Shown: positions 63,287-64,000 of the stretch, piece by piece | Layout: each line of letters opens with the position of its first letter | How positions within the stretch are numbered: position 1 is the first letter of the stretch | Assembly (NCBI RefSeq): GCF_024347335.1 | Contig: NZ_AP025463.1 | Location: 1-64,000, forward strand | Source of the DNA: Vibrio celticus | GTDB taxonomy: Bacteria; Pseudomonadota; Gammaproteobacteria; Enterobacterales; Vibrionaceae | Direction of reading: 5' to 3' | Length of the DNA: 64,000 nucleotides | The notes under the pieces: model-generated | Told to the model about the DNA's origin: nothing | Seen by the model: only the letters and a program-made list of their open reading frames with translations | Database searches by the model: none | Translations under genes and position numbers: made by a program

Positions 63287-64000
63287 ATGCAACATGGACT
63301 GTTGTCATCATTACTCCTGTCTACTTCACTGTTATTTTCACCGGTTGGTATGAGCTATGCCACCGAGATGTCTCCACTTACAGTAGAGTCTTGGCTTGAG
63401 AATGATCAAGTAAAACTGAAAACTGCTGAACTACTCGAGCTTGTCGTACGTGACGAAGTCAATTCGCTACGCTTTGCGCTTGAGCGCCTGACATTTCCCC
63501 AGCAAGAGGTGGCTCGTTACCAACTCTTGAAGAAGCTTGAACAGCAAAAAATCGTACTCACACCCAAGATGTCTATCTTCATCGAGCAGCAACTTGCTAT
63601 CACGCCCACTTATCAAGTCTTAGAGCGTGGCGATGGCTATGAGTTTACGGTGCCTGCCTTTAATTACCCTTCAATTGCTAATCGCCTTATTAAACAATGG
63701 CGTCAAGATCAGAAGACACTGGTATTTGTGCTAGATGCAGAGAAACAGGAACTCGACCTAAAAGAGTGGTTATCTGGATCTGAACATCAAGTTCAAACGC
63801 GAGAAGCGTTGCTCATTAGAGAGCTAGACAGTTTGTCTCCTGAAGCGGTTGATTATCTGACTAAGCAACTCACCGCATCTTCTATTGTTAGCTGGTTACC
63901 TTCTACTGAGGTGGTGGTTCGATTAGCGCAAGTGAGCGAAGACCCAGAGGTATACAAAATCCTATGGCGAATGAAGGCCGATTATCATAGCCAAGCTGAG
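63287..64000 (+). CDS. secreted protein of unknown function, cut by the window end
   Basis: An open frame starts at ATG 63287 behind AAGGAAG and remains open to the window end (238 codons). The first about 26 residues (MQHGLLSSLLLSTSLLF...MSYATE) are a Sec signal peptide. The rest is helical and charged (LKTAELLELVVRDEVNSLRFALERLTFPQQEVARYQLLKKLEQQ), without a motif I recognise. It does not look like an enzyme core. It follows rho after a terminator, so it has its own promoter. Confidence 0.75.
   Translation, partial: MQHGLLSSLLLSTSLLFSPVGMSYATEMSPLTVESWLENDQVKLKTAELLELVVRDEVNSLRFALERLTFPQQEVARYQLLKKLEQQKIVLTPKMSIFIEQQLAITPTYQVLERGDGYEFTVPAFNYPSIANRLIKQWRQDQKTLVFVLDAEKQELDLKEWLSGSEHQVQTREALLIRELDSLSPEAVDYLTKQLTASSIVSWLPSTEVVVRLAQVSEDPEVYKILWRMKADYHSQAE

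Overview
The window reads as the origin-proximal part of the main chromosome of a marine gammaproteobacterium, almost certainly a Vibrio. The evidence is the gene order dnaA-dnaN-recF-gyrB, ibpA, avtA, glyS-glyQ, mneA-like, fadA/fadB, yigZ-trkH-hemG, then an rrn operon, which is the known arrangement next to the origin of Vibrio chromosome 1. Protein sequences are also very close to E. coli and Vibrio orthologues. I cannot name the species; the Splendidus clade is a guess.

Layout. 1-6172: replication initiation and gyrase genes. 6173-14067: heat-shock ibpA with a long structured leader, avtA, a lipoprotein amylase and both glycyl-tRNA synthetase subunits. 14068-17216: a Mn2+-riboswitch-controlled exporter, two small membrane proteins, tusA and a LysR regulator. 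17351-24817: acuI/yhdH, the fadBA fatty-acid oxidation operon with a FadR operator, yigZ, trkH and hemG. 24818-31015: a complete rrn operon (two promoters, 16S, tRNA-Glu/Lys/Val, 23S, 5S, tRNA-Asp, tRNA-Trp). A decayed second copy of the tRNA-Trp end follows, then a Tat-exported multicopper oxidase and crcB. 33294-39626: TPP riboswitch and thiCEFSGH. 39741-43896: Xaa-Pro aminopeptidase, a LysR regulator and a Bcr-type efflux pump. 43999-46756: a small H-NS-N-terminus-like protein and a four-gene bufferin (copper-binding RiPP) operon. 47020-49862: uvrD and tpx. 50022-50439: a CsrB-type regulatory RNA on the minus strand, with its GacA/VarA activator palindrome. 50645-55043: ggt, a LysE exporter, an AraC regulator and rarD. 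55223-61277: recQ, a DUF3630-like protein, yhhQ under a preQ1 riboswitch, gppA and rhlB. 61389-64000: trxA, rho and the start of a secreted protein of unknown function cut by the window edge.

How it works together. The most interesting content is regulatory DNA and RNA, much of it hidden inside or between housekeeping genes. Four ParB-binding parS sites (two perfect, two with one mismatch) are spread over about 39 kb, three of them inside coding sequence. There are three riboswitches (Mn2+, TPP, preQ1), a ROSE-type RNA thermometer on ibpA, and a CsrB RNA carrying about 29 GGA motifs. The bufferin operon and the multicopper oxidase point to copper handling in the cell envelope. The bufferin operon belongs to a recently described family and is the best candidate in the window for a little-studied system.
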